64,000 bases of DNA from an uncultured Alphaproteobacteria bacterium (GCA_947627155.1 CANQUX010000002.1:1-64000), one strand, 5' to 3'. Numbered from the stretch's first letter, positions 32,985 to 41,962 are shown. Made by a program: numbers and translations. The notes: generated by a model not told the origin, from the letters alone.

Positions 32985-33782
32985 TATATTCTCCATAGGT
33001 TGATTGTTAAGGTCTGACACCAATTCCTCAAATGAGGACAAGCCGTCCGCCAGACCGATACTGACGGCTTTTTGCCCAACAAAAACATCTCCGCCACCGA
33101 AGTTTTCGATAACTTCCTTCGGGGAGATATCCCTGTTAAGCGCAACTTTATGAATAAAAATCTCTGCCAACGCATCAATATGAGCCTGGATTTTGGCTTT
33201 CCCTTCTTCTGTTTCCGGGTTCGGCCGCTTGTTCGGGCTTTGCGAAGAAACAATCTCTATGGTTTGCTTCTCGTCCTCCTTTTCAAAGATGGACACAACT
33301 CCAATGGAACCGACAATCGCAGTATCCCCCACCATAATCTTGTCGCAGGCCGAGGCAATCCAATAGGCTCCCGAGCAACAAGAGCCTGATGCATAAGCGA
33401 TAATTCGCTTTTTACCGCGAGCGTTGTAGATCATATCGGCCAGCTCGGAGCAACCGTTAACTTCGCCACCCGGACTGTCCACATCAAACAAAATGGCTGA
33501 TATGTTCGGGTCGTTCAGGGCTTTGTTAAAGTCTTGTGCCAAGAGTTCATAAGATGTTGCACCACAGACTGCCGTCAGAAGATTAGCGTGTCTGAATAGC
33601 GGACCTGTTATCGGTATAACAGCAACGCCGCCTCGGGTGGAGACGGCGTAGGTGTTTTTCATGTCGCGGCCCATTTCTTTAGCTATGGCCTCAGGACTCT
33701 TGTTCGTTTGGTGCGCTATTGCTATCATTGATGAAAGCATCGCGGGCGTTATTGCCCATACTGTCTTGTTTAATAGTTTCAT
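32676..33782 (-). CDS. Head maturation protease, S49 family (lambda C-like)
   Basis: 368 residues. The ClpP/crotonase-type fold has the oxyanion strand (FDVDSPGGEVNGCSELADMI) and the Ser nucleophile region (IIAYASGSCCSGAYWIAS); a general-base Lys should lie in the following half (SPKEVIENFGGGDVFVGQKA). It cleaves scaffold and portal/capsid parts during prohead maturation. The C-terminal part after residue 266 is the scaffold, see next entry. Follows the portal gene after a 122-bp gap with no ORF. Confidence 0.85.
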   Translation of the reverse strand: MKLLNKTVWAITPAMLSSMIAIAHQTNKSPEAIAKEMGRDMKNTYAVSTRGGVAVIPITGPLFRHANLLTAVCGATSYELLAQDFNKALNDPNISAILFDVDSPGGEVNGCSELADMIYNARGKKRIIAYASGSCCSGAYWIASACDKIMVGDTAIVGSIGVVSIFEKEDEKQTIEIVSSQSPNKRPNPETEEGKAKIQAHIDALAEIFIHKVALNRDISPKEVIENFGGGDVFVGQKAVSIGLADGLSSFEELVSDLNNQPMENIMEEQKINASEIKAQERERMSQVFSAGVTRGKEQTAELLLSKTDLAATDILEILETVPTAKQSNIFEQAMAQIKNPAITPSAEETEETPEVVANRIASYTIGG

Positions 33783-33904
33783 TATTTTCTCCTGTTGTTA
33801 AACCTAATTCGGCGAGTTTGGCAGTTTGCCTATCATACGTTTTGTTATCTGCATATTACCGGTAATCCGGCGAAAGGAACCAGAAAAACTAATTTTCCTC
33901 GCTA

Positions 33905-35314
33905 TCAACGCTCGTCAAAAAGTTTTTTCATACGTTCCTTTTCCCTTGCTCGTTGTTCCAAGACTTCCTCCCAGTCCAAGCCTTGACTTGCACATTCGGC
34001 CTCTAATGTCGAAAGCCCGATATCCATGCGGATTTGGCAGGCCTGAGCTTCCTTGACCGGATCAACCCAGCCGCGTCCCGGGCCGATCCACTTGCATCGG
34101 GTGTAAGCATAGCGATTTTCGTAAAAGTCAGGCGCATCAACCAAGCCTTTATTGACGGCTTCTTCCAACCAAAGCTCATAAACCGGCGTGGCCCAATAAG
34201 TTGATAGCCATTGTCGGCGACCGTTAAAGTATCGCCAAGCCTCGAGCAATGCCGACCGGGCTGACGAATAATTGGTCTTTGAAAAGTCTTTCAAGAGCAA
34301 TTCATAAGGAATGTTAAGGCCGGTTCCGATATGGCGGAGCAAGTTTTCAACGAAAGTTCCATAAGCCGAGTTCGGTCGTGATGGTGTGAATGGCGCGACT
34401 TTATCACCAGGAAAAACAGGGATGATAGAGCCACCTTCAAGTTTAACCTGCCAATCCTTTTTCGCAGACAGGTAATCATCACTTGAGCCGCCGAACAGTT
34501 CGTTCAGGCTTTCGCCATCCATCGGAGTTTCAATAAATGCAGCTATCATTGCGTTGACGATCGCGGCCTGAAGCTCGGATCGCTCGTAATGGTCCAACAT
34601 TTTGAACATCGGCATTATGGAACTGAGGACAGGCTTTCCACGAGATTGGCCGATACGACTGATATCGTGAACGTGTAGAACTCGTCTCCGGCCAAATGAA
34701 GTAAATGCCGGAATACGCTCCCAAGACGCAGTTCCTGTCCAAAAGTCGCCCGGGTGGTCTTTTTGAATATAGTAGGCTATCGGTGCACCATATTTATCTA
34801 TTTCAATACCACCGCGGAGGGTTTTGCTATCGGCTTTCCCGTTTGGATTAGAGAGCCGGTCCGGTTCTACCAACTGAATTGCAGTAGAAAACTTCCGGTC
34901 TTTCAGCCATAGCGGAATAGCCAAAGCCTCGCCGTTGATCAGGCAAGACTTGAAAACTTGTGTCGTCAGGCCATGGAAAGTTAAGGATTTGGCCGCATCA
35001 CATTCAAAAGTTTCGGACCAGGATCGCCATAAACTTTCAACATGTGCCTGCCATTCTTCTTCCCATTCCTTGGTTTTGCCGAGTGCCTTATAGTCCGGTT
35101 TAGCCGATAAACGAAACCCGGTGCCGACTATGTTATCGGACAAGGTCTGCATTGCACCGGCGGCAATTCCATGATTTCGCGTTAAGTCACGCGACCGGGC
35201 AACAATGGTGTCCAATTCCGGCAACAAATCGCTGTCGGCAGAACCGCGACCCGGAAGCCACGAGGCAATTTCTCGCAAAGTTTGCGAAGCTGCTTTGTGT
35301 GATGTGTCTGTCAT
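33905..35314 (-). CDS. Portal protein, lambda B-like
   Basis: 469 residues from ATG 35314 (MTDTSHKAASQTLREIASWL), which overlaps the gpW stop by one base; the track start 35347 reads into gpW. Contains VEPDRLSNPNGKADSKTLRG, QKDHPGDFWTGTASWERIPA and RIGQSRGKPVLSSIMPMFKM, typical of lambda portals. Forms the dodecamer through which DNA passes. The C-terminus has ECASQGLDWEEVLEQRAREK, also typical. Confidence 0.88.
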   Translation of the reverse strand: MTDTSHKAASQTLREIASWLPGRGSADSDLLPELDTIVARSRDLTRNHGIAAGAMQTLSDNIVGTGFRLSAKPDYKALGKTKEWEEEWQAHVESLWRSWSETFECDAAKSLTFHGLTTQVFKSCLINGEALAIPLWLKDRKFSTAIQLVEPDRLSNPNGKADSKTLRGGIEIDKYGAPIAYYIQKDHPGDFWTGTASWERIPAFTSFGRRRVLHVHDISRIGQSRGKPVLSSIMPMFKMLDHYERSELQAAIVNAMIAAFIETPMDGESLNELFGGSSDDYLSAKKDWQVKLEGGSIIPVFPGDKVAPFTPSRPNSAYGTFVENLLRHIGTGLNIPYELLLKDFSKTNYSSARSALLEAWRYFNGRRQWLSTYWATPVYELWLEEAVNKGLVDAPDFYENRYAYTRCKWIGPGRGWVDPVKEAQACQIRMDIGLSTLEAECASQGLDWEEVLEQRAREKERMKKLFDER

Positions 35315-35550
35315 TAAAAACTCACTTTCATAATCCGGCGGCGGCATGTTGGTGTGCCTTCGGCCGCGGCAATTTGCGATTTAAGAGAGCTGATGTAGCT
35401 TTCAAGGGCTGTCCGGCTCGCTTGGTTATAGGTTGTTGAGCCAAAGTTGCCAACGCTGACCGAAACCTCCTTTTCGCCGATCATCAGTTTGTGATAGGCT
35501 TCTTCGGCTTCTGTCAGGCGGGTTTTAAGAATTTCTATGTTTATAGCCAT
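35314..35550 (-). CDS. Head-tail joining protein gpW
   Basis: 78 residues (IEILKTRLTEAEEAYHKLMI; TTYNQASRTALESYISSLKS) matching the small gpW family, which sits beneath the portal. Lambda gpW is 68 residues. Overlaps the terminase end by ten bases. Confidence 0.85.
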   Translation of the reverse strand: MAINIEILKTRLTEAEEAYHKLMIGEKEVSVSVGNFGSTTYNQASRTALESYISSLKSQIAAAEGTPTCRRRIMKVSF

Positions 35551-37481
35551 GGATCATTTACCTTTGTGGGTTGGATTTGAATAAATTTCGGTTGTTTTTT
35601 AACTTTTACTTTTTGGTTCGGTTCCTTTGGAATAGCCGCTTCCAGTTCTTGCCACGCCTTTTCACTTAATCGGTCAAGGCCATAAATTGCCGCACCGGCA
35701 CGCGCATAAACGCGGCAGTCTAAAGCTTCGTTTCGTCGAGTCGGGTCTTTTTCCCAGACGGATTTCGGATAACCGTTGCTTATCTTGACGATTTGGCGTT
35801 CAGCGGTCAGCTGTTTAAAATACTCCTCCGCATACTGAGGAAAATGACAACGACCGAAATCAGTTGCATTTTCGCCGATTCGTTCCATTTTTAACCATCG
35901 GTAAAGCTCAGTTTTGATAACCGGACCGGATACATTCCATACTTTCAGACCTTTCTTTTTCGTATCGGCCTTTGAAGTGGATAGGATCATCGCGGTATCG
36001 CGACTTTGCCCTTTAATGGCAACAACGGTTCTGGGCGCATTGGCTCTGGCGCCGTTACCACCCCAAACGGCTTGGTTAAATTGCCGAACAAAATTGTAAA
36101 CGTCCTGCGTGGCATAACCGGAGTCAACACACATCACTCGGATCGGCATACTAATTCCGCTTTCGTGCGGATAGTCTTTATGAACGACATCTGCCAATTT
36201 AGTCCAAACTTCCGGCTTAGCGGTATCTCCGTCCAAAACGTAATAGTCAACGGACCAACTTTGTTTTTGCCTGCCCCAAGCAACCACTTCGCATTCAATA
36301 CGATTCTTTTGGATATCCACGCCGGCGGTCAGGAACAAACCATCACGCGGTACAACGCCCATCGGGTAATTTTCTCGAGTTTCATAGAGCCGTTGCCATT
36401 CCGGAGCCTCGCTTTCTTGTTCATAAGTTTCACCGAGAATAGTATTCCGGAAACCTTGCATCAGCGTGGCATCTTTCTTGGCTTTTTCGTAAATTTGCAC
36501 GCATTCAGCCCATGATAGCCACCCGACCGGAGAGTAAAGCGAGGACAGATGAAAACCGGCCGTCAGTCCGTCAATAGATTCTGCAGTCGCTTCCCAATGA
36601 CCGGCTTCCAACATCTGCGTTTTATAATGTTCCGCAATCAGCTTATGGCAATGTTCACATTCATAAAAGACAACGCCGTTTTCCTGCGGATGGATTTGTT
36701 CCCATTTAAGGGCCTGAAAACCGCCACAGAACGGACAAGGCAACTTATAATACCGTTGATCCGAGTGCGAAAACTCACGCTCAATGGCCGAAACTCCTTT
36801 TATTGTCGGTGTTGAAACCAAAAATATCTTTTTCTTGGTGTTAAATGTTGCTGTTCTCCGCTCTGCCAATAGGATCGGATCGCCTTCGCCCTCAATATCG
36901 GCCGGATAACCGTCAATCTCATCCATAAACAGGTATCGAGCCGGCATGGAACGAAGCCCGACAGCAGAATTCGCACCGGTCATTACGAGCACGCCACCTT
37001 GGAAGTCCTTTGACAACATCGTATTGCCTTTATCGCGTGAGCGGGCGGAACTGACCAGATTTTTTAGTGTCGGGCAATCCTCAATCAGCGGATCGATACG
37101 CTGGCGCGAGTTACGCTTGGCCATTTCCACTGTCGGCGAGATAGCCATAATCGGACCGGGAGCCTTGTGAATGATGTAGCCGATCCAATTATTACCACAC
37201 TCGGTGCCACCGATTTGTGCCCCTTTCATAAAAACAACCTTTTGGATTGGAGAACGGGGCGAAAGGCAGTCCATAATCTCTTTTAAGTAAGGCGTACGTT
37301 TGGTCCGCCACCGTCCGGGTTCCGCCGCTGACTTTGATGATAAAGTTCGGTAGGCATCTGCCCAATCTGATACCGACATGTAGCTGTCCGGTTCCAACCC
37401 TTTGAAAAATTCGCAGGCAATAAAACCTTCCAAATCAAAGTTTTCGGTCGAGAAGTTCTTCACTGTTTGAGAGGAGCTCAC
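35541..37481 (-). CDS. Terminase large subunit, lambda A-like
   Basis: 646 residues. ATPase part: VVFMKGAQIGGTECGNNWIG (Walker A-like), YLFMDEIDGYPADIEGEGDP (Walker B). A zinc-binding insert is present (CPFCGGFQAL and FYECEHCHK). Nuclease part from about 400 with TAGVDIQKNRIECEVVAWGR and VMCVDSGYATQDV supplying acidic residues. Lambda gpA is 641. It packages DNA from concatemers and cuts, in this phylum probably at cos sites. Confidence 0.92.
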   Translation of the reverse strand: MSSSQTVKNFSTENFDLEGFIACEFFKGLEPDSYMSVSDWADAYRTLSSKSAAEPGRWRTKRTPYLKEIMDCLSPRSPIQKVVFMKGAQIGGTECGNNWIGYIIHKAPGPIMAISPTVEMAKRNSRQRIDPLIEDCPTLKNLVSSARSRDKGNTMLSKDFQGGVLVMTGANSAVGLRSMPARYLFMDEIDGYPADIEGEGDPILLAERRTATFNTKKKIFLVSTPTIKGVSAIEREFSHSDQRYYKLPCPFCGGFQALKWEQIHPQENGVVFYECEHCHKLIAEHYKTQMLEAGHWEATAESIDGLTAGFHLSSLYSPVGWLSWAECVQIYEKAKKDATLMQGFRNTILGETYEQESEAPEWQRLYETRENYPMGVVPRDGLFLTAGVDIQKNRIECEVVAWGRQKQSWSVDYYVLDGDTAKPEVWTKLADVVHKDYPHESGISMPIRVMCVDSGYATQDVYNFVRQFNQAVWGGNGARANAPRTVVAIKGQSRDTAMILSTSKADTKKKGLKVWNVSGPVIKTELYRWLKMERIGENATDFGRCHFPQYAEEYFKQLTAERQIVKISNGYPKSVWEKDPTRRNEALDCRVYARAGAAIYGLDRLSEKAWQELEAAIPKEPNQKVKVKKQPKFIQIQPTKVNDPWL

Positions 37482-37944
37482 TGATATATTTCTCCAAAAT
37501 TAACGTTGTTGTATGTTCATCCGCACCTAATTCCGAGGCAATTACCGCACCATAGCGCACAGGAAAGCTTAACATTAAATCTCTGATGGATCGGCCGAGC
37601 GTGTATGCATAGTTTGCGGCTTTTTTCTTATCAACGACTTCACCATTTAAAACTCTCAATTTGGCCTTAGCAATCATGGCCCGGTAATAAACATCGGCTG
37701 TTTTGGCCTGTTGAAACGTTCCCATATTATTGGGACGGCTCCCTATCTGTGATTCGAAAATCGGATCCGGTTTGCGTTGTTTTGATTGGTCCGTATTGAT
37801 AAACCAGTCGCGATTAGCTTCTTCTACATCTATTTTACCGTCAGGTTCTGTATGAATACGTCCGGATTTAATTGCGTTCTGAACAGCACTTAAATTAACG
37901 CCTCGAAGTCGGGCATATTCCCGAAGTGAAACCTTTTGTCCCAT
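37435..37944 (-). CDS. Terminase small subunit, Nu1-like
   Basis: 169 residues. N-terminal winged helix-turn-helix (VSLREYARLRGVNLSAVQNA IKSG), then a helical oligomerisation region (NNMGTFQQAKTADVYYRAMI; TTLILEKYISELLSNS). It recognises the packaging site. Overlaps the large subunit start by 47 bases. Shorter than lambda Nu1 (181) but similar in layout. Confidence 0.8.
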   Translation of the reverse strand: MGQKVSLREYARLRGVNLSAVQNAIKSGRIHTEPDGKIDVEEANRDWFINTDQSKQRKPDPIFESQIGSRPNNMGTFQQAKTADVYYRAMIAKAKLRVLNGEVVDKKKAANYAYTLGRSIRDLMLSFPVRYGAVIASELGADEHTTTLILEKYISELLSNSEELLDRKL

Positions 37945-38034
37945 TTATTTTCCTTTTGCGCAACAATTAACTTGATATAATTTTATTTCCAAGCATTCAT
38001 TCAAGTGTGTTAACCAGATAGAAAGGATCAAAAA

Positions 38035-38400
38035 ATGACAACACAAAAGACAAAAACAGGAACTAAGGCTACAACTAAAAAATCCACCTCCCATATCACA
38101 GTTAAGGAGTTAAAAACCTTAAACAAGGTTGCGGTTGAGACCGAGACAAAGGCCGATCCGGTGCCAACAGTCACAAAGCTGCAACCGGTCGAGATAGACA
38201 AGCACGATAAAATAGCCTTTATGATTGTTATGCTCGGCCGCCCGGAAGGAGCCACCTTAAAAGAGATGGCTGAGGCCCTCGGGTGGAAAGAAAACTCGAT
38301 CCGCGGCGCGATGTCGCTTTACGCTAAAAAGACTAAAGCAACCATCGCCTCCGAAAAGAATGACGGCGTACGGACGTATTACCTAAAGACCAACGCCTAA
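38035..38400 (+). CDS. DUF3489 family protein (plus-strand gene in the prophage)
   Basis: 121 residues. A Lys/Thr-rich disordered start (KTKTGTKATTKKSTS) and a C-terminal winged-helix-like domain (MLGRPEGATLKEMAEALGWK, NSIRGAMSLYAKKTKATIAS) that defines DUF3489. Common in alphaproteobacterial mobile elements; a DNA-binding regulatory role is likely. The only plus-strand gene in the late half, divergent from the terminase operon, so it may control it. AGAAAGGA ribosome site. Codon use is more GC-rich than neighbours. Confidence 0.75.
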   Translation: MTTQKTKTGTKATTKKSTSHITVKELKTLNKVAVETETKADPVPTVTKLQPVEIDKHDKIAFMIVMLGRPEGATLKEMAEALGWKENSIRGAMSLYAKKTKATIASEKNDGVRTYYLKTNA

Positions 38401-38413
38401 ATTATTATCCGAC

Positions 38414-38446
38414 AAAAAGGGATCGGTTTTAATCCGATCCCTTAAT
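38414..38446. terminator. Bidirectional terminator between early genes and DUF3489
   Basis: Stem AAGGGATCGG / CCGATCCCTT with a seven-base loop. On the minus strand it is followed by TTTTT; on the plus strand the tract is weak (AATTTG). Confidence 0.7.
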
Positions 38447-38457
38447 TTGCTTATTTA

Positions 38458-38655
38458 TCACTCAATGTTAAACCATTCCATGCAAGTATTTAAAAGGTGT
38501 TGATAGTCACCGGACGTAGCTTCCTCTTGAAATTTATCGCGTTCTTCTTGACTCAGACCGGCCCGGCGCATGGCTCTCAAACATATACTTAATATATTAA
38601 AAGCATTGCTATTTTCACCAATCAGTTTAACCGTTATTTCAGGATATTTTGGCAT
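38458..38655 (-). CDS. Small conserved phage protein (MPKYPEITVKL type)
   Basis: 65 residues from ATG 38655 (MPKYPEITVKLIGENSNAFN), ending ACMEWFNIE-like. This short protein recurs in phage early regions of many bacteria; function unknown. Overlaps the preceding gene end by 17 bases. The longer track ORF (38799) is not supported. Confidence 0.65.
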   Translation of the reverse strand: MPKYPEITVKLIGENSNAFNILSICLRAMRRAGLSQEERDKFQEEATSGDYQHLLNTCMEWFNIE

Positions 38656-39010
38656 GGTATTCCTCCATTTTTTTGAGTTCGTTAAATACGTCAAGGCGGC
38701 GGTTAACAGCTTCTTGAGATACGAAAACCGTTGCACCGCCTTCTTTAAGAGCCACAAAGCAAACCAAGAGGTCGATGTTTTCTTTTGCCAATGCATCATG
38801 TACCTCGTTAAACGTGTGGCTTATTTCCTCAAGCCGTTGACCTGCTACTTGACAGTATTTCTTTTTCTTCGGCTGAGGGTATGGTTGGTACCCATAGAAA
38901 TTATTTCCGACAGAGATAAGCATGGTATCAACCGCGCAGTTGTGTTTGTTAATGGTTCCTGCGGCCTCTTTAATCTTGACCATCAAATCTTCAGGTACTT
39001 CTTTATACAT
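38639..39010 (-). CDS. Phage early-region protein, unknown
   Basis: 123 residues from ATG 39010 (MYKEVPEDLMVKIKEAAGTI). Contains the pattern YCQVAGQRLEEISHTFNEVH and helical stretches. Part of a cluster of three small overlapping genes (38458-39279). Ribosome site GGAGGG. Function unknown. Confidence 0.55.
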   Translation of the reverse strand: MYKEVPEDLMVKIKEAAGTINKHNCAVDTMLISVGNNFYGYQPYPQPKKKKYCQVAGQRLEEISHTFNEVHDALAKENIDLLVCFVALKEGGATVFVSQEAVNRRLDVFNELKKMEEYHAKIS

Positions 39011-39012
39011 AT

Positions 39013-39279
39013 TTAATCCCTCCAAATGGGTAAAATGTCGCCACTATCCAGATCCGAGCTGTAACCATGGAGTTTTTTCATGTCGTCTTGTGAGTGGAGG
39101 CTTACCCCGCCGATGCACTTTATCGTTACGCCGTAGGTCTTACAGAGTTTTGTTAAATCTTTTGCAAAATTTTCATAAGTGCGAGATTCAACCTCCGAGA
39201 ATGCTTTGGCTTTTGTCATGCTTTTGACCTCATCGATATCTGAAGGCTTTCTGACCATGTAAGTTTTAACTGTTTTCAT
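39013..39279 (-). CDS. Phage early-region protein, unknown
   Basis: 88 residues from ATG 39279 (MKTVKTYMVRKPSDIDEVKS) with AAGGAAATTAAA before it. Predicted alpha/beta with GVTIKCIGGVSLHSQDD. Two bases upstream of the next gene. Function unknown. Confidence 0.55.
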   Translation of the reverse strand: MKTVKTYMVRKPSDIDEVKSMTKAKAFSEVESRTYENFAKDLTKLCKTYGVTIKCIGGVSLHSQDDMKKLHGYSSDLDSGDILPIWRD

Positions 39280-39348
39280 TTTAATTTCCTTTCGCTGTTG
39301 TATCTTACAAGTCAATGAACGCTCTTTTTCGAAGAATTATCCAGTTAA

Positions 39349-40611
39349 TTATGCATTATAAGTGCTTGTTTCTGCATTATTTTTTGATATTTCGCCACTT
39401 TCTAACAGAACAGCCTTTTTACCGGTCCAATCTTCCCATCTTTTCACGATGACATCGCAGTATTTCGGGTCCAATTCCATCAATCTTGCGACTCGACCGG
39501 TCTTCTCACAGGCGATTAAAGTCGTTCCGGAACCACCAAATCCGTCCAATACAATATCACCAATCTTGGAACTGTTGTTAATTGCACGCTCCACTAACTC
39601 CACCGGTTTCATGGTCGGATGAAGATCATTGTGCTGAGGTTTATTATATTCCCATACATCTGCCTGATTTCGGTCACCACACCAATAATGAGGCTTATCG
39701 TTCACCCAACCGTAAAGAATTGGTTCATATTGCCGTTGATAGTCAGCTCGCCCCAATGTAAAGGTATTTTTAGCCCAAATGATAAAAGTGGACCATTTGC
39801 CGCCGGCTTTCACAAATGCCGAGTAAAGGGTATGAAGCTCGGAAGAACTCATGCAAACATAGGCAGCACCTTGGCAATACATCAACATATTGGTGCAGGC
39901 ATCGTAAAGGAACTGTTCGAAATCTTCGCCCAGATTATCATTCATAATGGTGCGCCCATGGTTCGGACTGGTATGATACCGGAGTTTGTCTTTCATCGTT
40001 GCACCATAGTTCACGTTATAAGGAGGATCGGTAAAAATCATGTCGGCCACGTCGTTCTGCATTAACTTTTTGAAATCATCTATCATGGTTGTGTCACCAC
40101 ACATCAAACGATGATTACCTAGCTGCCAAACGTCGCCACGTTTTGAAGTTGCGTCAACCGGTTCTTCAGGAATAATATCATCTTCAGCATTCTCTGTTTC
40201 TTGAATATCACCGAAGTTTTCAAGTGCTTTCAGTTCATCATTAGTAAAGCCGAGGTTAGCGAGGTCAAAGTCTTCGTCCTTCAGCTCGCCAATCTCCAAC
40301 GCTAACATCTTTTCATCCCAACCGGCGTTGAGGGCGATCCGGTTATCGGCAATGACCAAGGCTCGGCGTTGCGTTTCGGTCAAGTGAGGTAAACGTATAA
40401 CCGGCACTTCAGTCATGCCAAGGCGTTGTGCCGCCAAAAGTCTGCCATGTCCGGCAATAATGACATTGTCCGAACCGATAAGAATTGGGTTTGTAAAACC
40501 AAACTCCTTGATACTGGCCATAATTTGGGCAATTTGTTCGTCATTATGTGTCCGTGAGTTGCGAGCATAAGGGATAAGTTTATCCACCGGAAAGTTTTGT
40601 TGAAAATCCAT
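39349..40611 (-). CDS. DNA methyltransferase with ParB-like N-terminal domain
   Basis: 420 residues from ATG 40611 (MDFQQNFPVDKLIPYARNSR), AAGGTG upstream. Residues 1-110 are a ParB/Sulfiredoxin-type domain (IAGHGRLLAAQRLGMTEVPV), about 170-410 an N4/N6 methyltransferase of the beta order: motif IV MIFTDPPYNVNYG precedes motif I IVLDGFGGSGTTLIAC. Phages use such enzymes to protect their own DNA from restriction. Separate from the defence system on the left; no matching nuclease nearby. Neighbour of the phage SAM synthetase. Confidence 0.9.
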   Translation of the reverse strand: MDFQQNFPVDKLIPYARNSRTHNDEQIAQIMASIKEFGFTNPILIGSDNVIIAGHGRLLAAQRLGMTEVPVIRLPHLTETQRRALVIADNRIALNAGWDEKMLALEIGELKDEDFDLANLGFTNDELKALENFGDIQETENAEDDIIPEEPVDATSKRGDVWQLGNHRLMCGDTTMIDDFKKLMQNDVADMIFTDPPYNVNYGATMKDKLRYHTSPNHGRTIMNDNLGEDFEQFLYDACTNMLMYCQGAAYVCMSSSELHTLYSAFVKAGGKWSTFIIWAKNTFTLGRADYQRQYEPILYGWVNDKPHYWCGDRNQADVWEYNKPQHNDLHPTMKPVELVERAINNSSKIGDIVLDGFGGSGTTLIACEKTGRVARLMELDPKYCDVIVKRWEDWTGKKAVLLESGEISKNNAETSTYNA

Positions 40612-40644
40612 TTTACACCTTGAATTTATGCCATAAAACAAAGG

Positions 40645-40742
40645 GTGACCACCCAAAATTTAAAAGTGACCACCCAAGACTTTAATTTGTTTTTATAACT
40701 ATTTGATATTAATGTATTTTTAAGTGACCATTGACCACCCAA
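40645..40742. repeat. Three copies of GTGACCACCCAA-type repeat
   Basis: GTGACCACCCAA at 40645-40656 and 40666-40677, and a variant with inserted TTGACCACCCAA around 40724-40742. They stand upstream of the methyltransferase gene, in the 263-bp space to metK. Could be operator or replication iteron sites. Otherwise this space shows only the doubtful ORF at 40709-40891. Confidence 0.55.
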
Positions 40743-40891
40743 AATTTTTGTGTTTTGCTAAAAAAATGCCGCGGCTTGCGTCCCCGCATACGATCCGAAG
40801 CGAGGAAGGACCCGCCGGCCTCGACCAATCGAAGTTGAGCGACCAACTGGCGGAACTTCTCGGGAACTGCGGGGTTAAGCAACAAATCCAT
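40709..40891 (-). CDS. Doubtful 60-residue ORF between metK and the methyltransferase gene
   Basis: The frame (MDLLLNPAVPEKFRQLVAQL...) overlaps the end of metK by 17 bases. The Gly-rich sequence AGGGGG touches its ATG, too close for a normal ribosome site. Locally GC-rich compared with neighbours, hinting at coding or imported DNA. A plus-strand ORF covers the same bases. Not recognised. Confidence 0.25.
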   Translation of the reverse strand: MDLLLNPAVPEKFRQLVAQLRLVEAGGSFLASDRMRGRKPRHFFSKTQKFWVVNGHLKIH

Positions 40892-41918
40892 CCCCCTGAA
40901 TCGGAACGATTGTCAACACTTGTAAAGTCTTGCGACATAATTTGGTGTAGATCGGTCGATCCAAGCCGAAGAACTTGACTAAAGTGTTCGGTTTTTGGTT
41001 GCAAACAAGCGGACTGTTCGTAACAACACCGTTCTTTACGGTCCGGATCAAGCCGCTAGGCAATTCAGACTTACCAATGCAAGATGAAAGGTAGACGAAG
41101 CACTCATCATTGTCGCCGAGGTGTTCAGTTGCAAGGTAGCGCGCATAAATATTTAAGGTTACATCGGCTTTGCTGGCATCCTTAGTCCAAGGACTACCTC
41201 CGCCAATCGGGCAAGCGGTAGAGTAGAAGTCACAGGCCAATTTCCGACCGGTAACACCGCAATCTGCTATAGATGAGTGATATTGATACGTTCCTGTGCC
41301 ATTTACAATGATGCGTTTCGGCTCTTCTCCCAGAGTTTCAATGATAAACTTTGTTAAGTCTTCATCTATCAACATTGGAATGGCGACAATAGACGTTTCA
41401 ATACCGTTTAAATCGTTCAATGTAATCTGCGTTTTGATGTCTAATCCAAGATTATCAGACGTAATAGCCTTTTCATACAATGCAGCATTAAGCTTGCGAG
41501 CTAAAAATAACTCACGATTGATATGACCTTCGCCTTGACACGCATACCCCACAAACACGCCTTGATCACCCCAACCATCAGCTTCGATACCTTTATTGAT
41601 GTCTGCAGACTGCTGACCAATCATGTTGATAACTTTGATTTTGTTAATATTAATAGCATAATTTCCCCAGATTTCAGCATAATGTTCATCATAGCCTATT
41701 TCTCGGAGAGCTTCTTTGACATAATCTTCAACTTTGCTTAGTGAAACATTGCCTTTAATTTCACCTCCAAGAACAACATTGTTATCTTTGATCATGACTT
41801 CCACTGCATAATGAACGTGAGGATCCTGCTCAATAAGCCTATCTAAAATGTAACTTGAAATGTAATCGGCTGTTTTATCCGGGTGGCCGATTGAAACCGC
41901 TTCAGCTGTTCGTTTCAT
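40875..41918 (-). CDS. metK: Phage-encoded S-adenosylmethionine synthetase
   Basis: 347 residues against about 385 for host enzymes. Conserved parts: start AVSIGHPDKTADYISSYILD (ATP-site His), ADGWGDQGVFVGYACQ, NGTGTYQYHSSIADCGVTGR, and GGGSPWTKDASKADVT in place of the usual GAFSGKDPTKVDRS. It makes SAM from ATP and methionine; the divergence suggests a phage lineage. It lies between replication genes and a DNA methyltransferase that needs SAM. Preceded by a terminator-like hairpin directly before AAGGAGCG. Confidence 0.85.
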   Translation of the reverse strand: MKRTAEAVSIGHPDKTADYISSYILDRLIEQDPHVHYAVEVMIKDNNVVLGGEIKGNVSLSKVEDYVKEALREIGYDEHYAEIWGNYAININKIKVINMIGQQSADINKGIEADGWGDQGVFVGYACQGEGHINRELFLARKLNAALYEKAITSDNLGLDIKTQITLNDLNGIETSIVAIPMLIDEDLTKFIIETLGEEPKRIIVNGTGTYQYHSSIADCGVTGRKLACDFYSTACPIGGGSPWTKDASKADVTLNIYARYLATEHLGDNDECFVYLSSCIGKSELPSGLIRTVKNGVVTNSPLVCNQKPNTLVKFFGLDRPIYTKLCRKTLQVLTIVPIQGDGFVA

Positions 41919-41929
41919 CTTCGCTCCTT

Positions 41930-41962
41930 AAAAAAAAGCTCGCCGCAATAATGCTGACGAGC
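41930..41962 (-). terminator. Terminator-like hairpin immediately upstream of metK (possible attenuator)
   Basis: Minus strand: GCTCGTCAGC ATTATT GCGGCGAGC then eight T, and at once the ribosome site AAGGAGCG. As no promoter fits between it and the gene, transcripts reaching metK must pass it. An inverted repeat TATAATCGG / CCGATTATA (41985-42022) lies just upstream and could form an alternative structure or be an operator. Confidence 0.55.

Noticed and set aside
40709-40978. Opposed ORFs of 60, 94 and 84 codons between metK and the methyltransferase gene
   Set aside because: All overlap each other or metK, lack proper ribosome sites, and have no recognisable family. The 60-codon ORF is kept only at low confidence.
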